Positions 12,576-13,728 of a DNA stretch of 13,728 nt are shown piece after piece. The stretch spans positions 1 to 13,728 of the forward strand of contig JAFDET010000047.1 of the NCBI GenBank assembly GCA_019310195.1, in the 5' to 3' direction. How positions within the stretch are numbered: the first letter of the stretch is position 1; the number at the start of each line of letters is the position of its first letter. This DNA is from Deltaproteobacteria bacterium. Lineage in GTDB: Bacteria; Myxococcota_A; UBA9160; JAFDET01. The notes under the pieces are model-generated. The model searched no databases. It saw only the letters and a list, made by a program, of their open reading frames with translations, and was not told the origin of the DNA. A program made the position numbers and the translations under genes.

Positions 12576-13397
12576 TCAACCCGCGCGCCGAGCTTCGGCC
12601 ACGGCGTCGGACACGCAGCCACCGTGGTCGTGCAGCAGGCGGCGGGCCTCGTCCTCGTCGACGCGAGCCAGCGCCACCACCAGCCCCACGGCGCGCCTGC
12701 GCAGCTTGCTGGACACCGGACGCATGTGGGTCATGCGGTTTCCCTCGACCCGGCCCAGCTTCACCATCACGGCCGTGGAGAGCAGGTGGAGGACGGCCTT
12801 CTCCGCCAGCCCGCCCTTCAGCCGGGTAGAGCCGGCGATCACCTCGGGTCCGACGACCGGCGCGATGGCGACCTCGGCGCGCAGGACCAACGGCGCTTCC
12901 GGGTCGCAGGTAATGGCGATGCGACGTGCGCCGGCCTGCTGAGCCTCTTCCAGCGCCGCCAGCGCAAAGGGCGTGCGTCCGCTGGCCGAGATCGCCACCA
13001 CCGCGTCGCCGGGTAGAAGATCCCGCTGGCGCAGGGCACGGCGCGCGTCCTCGGCGCGGTCCTCGGCCCCTTCGACCGCGGTGATCAGCGCGTCCGGTCC
13101 TCCCGCCAGGATCCCCTGCACGCGGTCCGGGGGGTAGCCGAAGGTGGGGGGGATCTCGGCCGCGTCGAGCACACCGATGCGACCGCTGGTGCCGGCGCCC
13201 ACGTTGAACCAGCGCCCGCCTCCGGAGAGCGCCAGCACCAGGATCTCCACAGCGCGCTCCACCTCGGGCAGGACGGCGCCCACCGCCGCGAGGGCGATGC
13301 GGTCCTGGTCGTGGATGGCCTCCAGGATCTCGCCGATGCTGCGCCGGTCCAGGTCCAGCGAGCTCTCGAGCACCGCTTCCGTCAAGACGTCATCCAT
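12576..13397 (-). CDS. murQ: N-acetylmuramic acid 6-phosphate etherase-like protein (MurQ family, SIS domain), shortened
   Basis: Cytoplasmic SIS-domain enzyme cleaving the lactyl ether of MurNAc-6-phosphate in cell-wall recycling. ATG at 13397 with GAGG 5 nt upstream; a GTG six codons earlier has none. Product 273 aa against 298 in E. coli. The signature VGAGTSGRIGVLDAAEIPPTFG runs from 66 to 87 (ends given), with the catalytic Glu81 and the second acidic position in AVEGAEDRAED (Glu112). SISASGRTP-like ISASGRTP is at 136-143, and EVIAGSTRLKGGLAEK (185-200) is diagnostic. Between KLRRRAV (231) and HDHGG (256) the protein lacks about 27 residues present in E. coli MurQ, covering the small UBA-like helical part. 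The active site lies outside that gap, so activity is likely retained. No PTS or kinase gene is adjacent. Confidence 0.92.
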   Translation of the reverse strand: MDDVLTEAVLESSLDLDRRSIGEILEAIHDQDRIALAAVGAVLPEVERAVEILVLALSGGGRWFNVGAGTSGRIGVLDAAEIPPTFGYPPDRVQGILAGGPDALITAVEGAEDRAEDARRALRQRDLLPGDAVVAISASGRTPFALAALEEAQQAGARRIAITCDPEAPLVLRAEVAIAPVVGPEVIAGSTRLKGGLAEKAVLHLLSTAVMVKLGRVEGNRMTHMRPVSSKLRRRAVGLVVALARVDEDEARRLLHDHGGCVSDAVAEARRAG

Positions 13398-13424
13398 CCC
13401 TGCCTCTTTCGGCACGCGGGCGGC

Positions 13425-13430
13425 TAGACT
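13425..13430 (+). promoter_or_regulatory. Possible leaderless -10 (TAGACT) for mutS2
   Basis: TAGACT (TANNNT) ends 8 nt before the ATG at 13439, and no purine-rich ribosome site lies between. The divergent murQ starts 41 bp away. Confidence 0.35.
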
Positions 13431-13438
13431 TGCGCGCC

Positions 13439-13728
13439 ATGCCCTTCGCCGTCTCCCGGCGCACTCTCGAGCAGCTGGACTGGCCCGAGCTGGCGGCGCG
13501 GCTCGCCGACCACGCGGCCACGCCCGCCGCGCGGGCTCGCCTGGCCGGGGGCGACATCTTCGAGGCCTCCGACGCCGCAGCCCTCGAGCGCCTGGCCGAG
13601 ACCGGCGAGGCCAGGGCGGTGCTGGACGAGGGCGACGCCCCGCCCCTGGGCGGCGTCGCGGACCTGGCCCCGGTGCTGCGCCGCCTGGGCGCCGGCGGAA
13701 TGCTGGCGGCGGGCGAGCTGCGCGACCT
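13439..13728 (+). CDS. mutS2: MutS2 (recombination-suppressing / ribosome-rescue ATPase), 5' end only
   Basis: The first 96 codons of a gene running off the window. Translation begins MPFAVSRRTLEQLDWPELAA and continues with blocks typical of the MutS2 N-terminus: RRTLEQLDWPELAARLADHA (7-26, ends given), an ETGEARAVLDEGDAPPLGG segment around 58-76, then VADLAPVLRRLGAGGMLAAGEL. This pattern (RTLExLxF..., L.ETxEA..., PPLGG..D....L.R...GG.L...EL) is distinctive. MutS2 proteins carry a later MutS-type ATPase core and a C-terminal Smr nuclease domain, neither of which is in view. In Bacillus and others MutS2 acts on stalled or collided ribosomes; in Helicobacter it suppresses recombination. Start at 13439; no Shine-Dalgarno sequence, a TANNNT hexamer upstream. 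Divergent from murQ. Confidence 0.88.
   Translation, partial: MPFAVSRRTLEQLDWPELAARLADHAATPAARARLAGGDIFEASDAAALERLAETGEARAVLDEGDAPPLGGVADLAPVLRRLGAGGMLAAGELRD

Overview
The window is 13.7 kb of bacterial DNA. By eye it is about two-thirds or more G+C, except the first ~0.9 kb, which is noticeably lower. Dense coding, strong GC3 and long antisense shadow ORFs fit a high-GC Gram-negative. MutS2, MurQ, a DUF2238/YjdF-like membrane protein, a Kazal-like secreted protein and an acyl-CoA operon with an SCP2-thiolase-like enzyme would suit a deltaproteobacterium-like lineage (for example Myxococcota or Binatota). That placement is inference and weak. No RNA gene, CRISPR array, insertion sequence or phage gene was seen.

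Layout. (1) 1-924, +: the 3' part of a NarK-type nitrate/nitrite transporter cut by the window edge. (2) 5968-1043, all on -: a tight four-gene run of acyl-CoA dehydrogenase, nitroreductase-family protein, SCP2-type thiolase-like protein and CoA ligase, with gaps of 18-26 nt. A near-perfect inverted repeat lies upstream of the first gene. (3) 6734-6075, -: a hemolysin III/PAQR-family membrane protein. (4) 9691-6797, -: a large Tat-exported molybdopterin oxidoreductase of the NarG/ethylbenzene dehydrogenase class (type II DMSO reductase family), apparently without its usual FeS and haem subunits. (5) 9757-10497, +: a divergent TetR regulator. The shared intergenic region holds two copies of a palindromic operator exactly 21 bp apart, overlapping the predicted promoters of both genes. 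(6) 10.5-12.6 kb: a small exported protein that may be a remnant, a DUF2238-like membrane protein overlapping or coupled to a 174-aa protein of unknown function, and a Kazal-like secreted protein with an Arg at the predicted P1 site. (7) 12.58-13.73 kb: a shortened MurQ-like etherase, divergent from the 5' end of mutS2.

How they may work together. The clearest regulatory unit is the TetR plus the molybdenum enzyme: a ligand-controlled, periplasmic, oxygen-independent redox enzyme. The neighbouring CoA ligase, dehydrogenase and thiolase would suit breakdown of an acid derived from a hydrocarbon, steroid side chain or other hydrophobic substrate, and the nitrate transporter would suit anaerobic respiration. 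The link between these blocks is a hypothesis from proximity only. A second pattern is that four genes without a visible Shine-Dalgarno sequence each have a TANNNT hexamer 6-8 nt before the ATG, as expected for leaderless transcripts.
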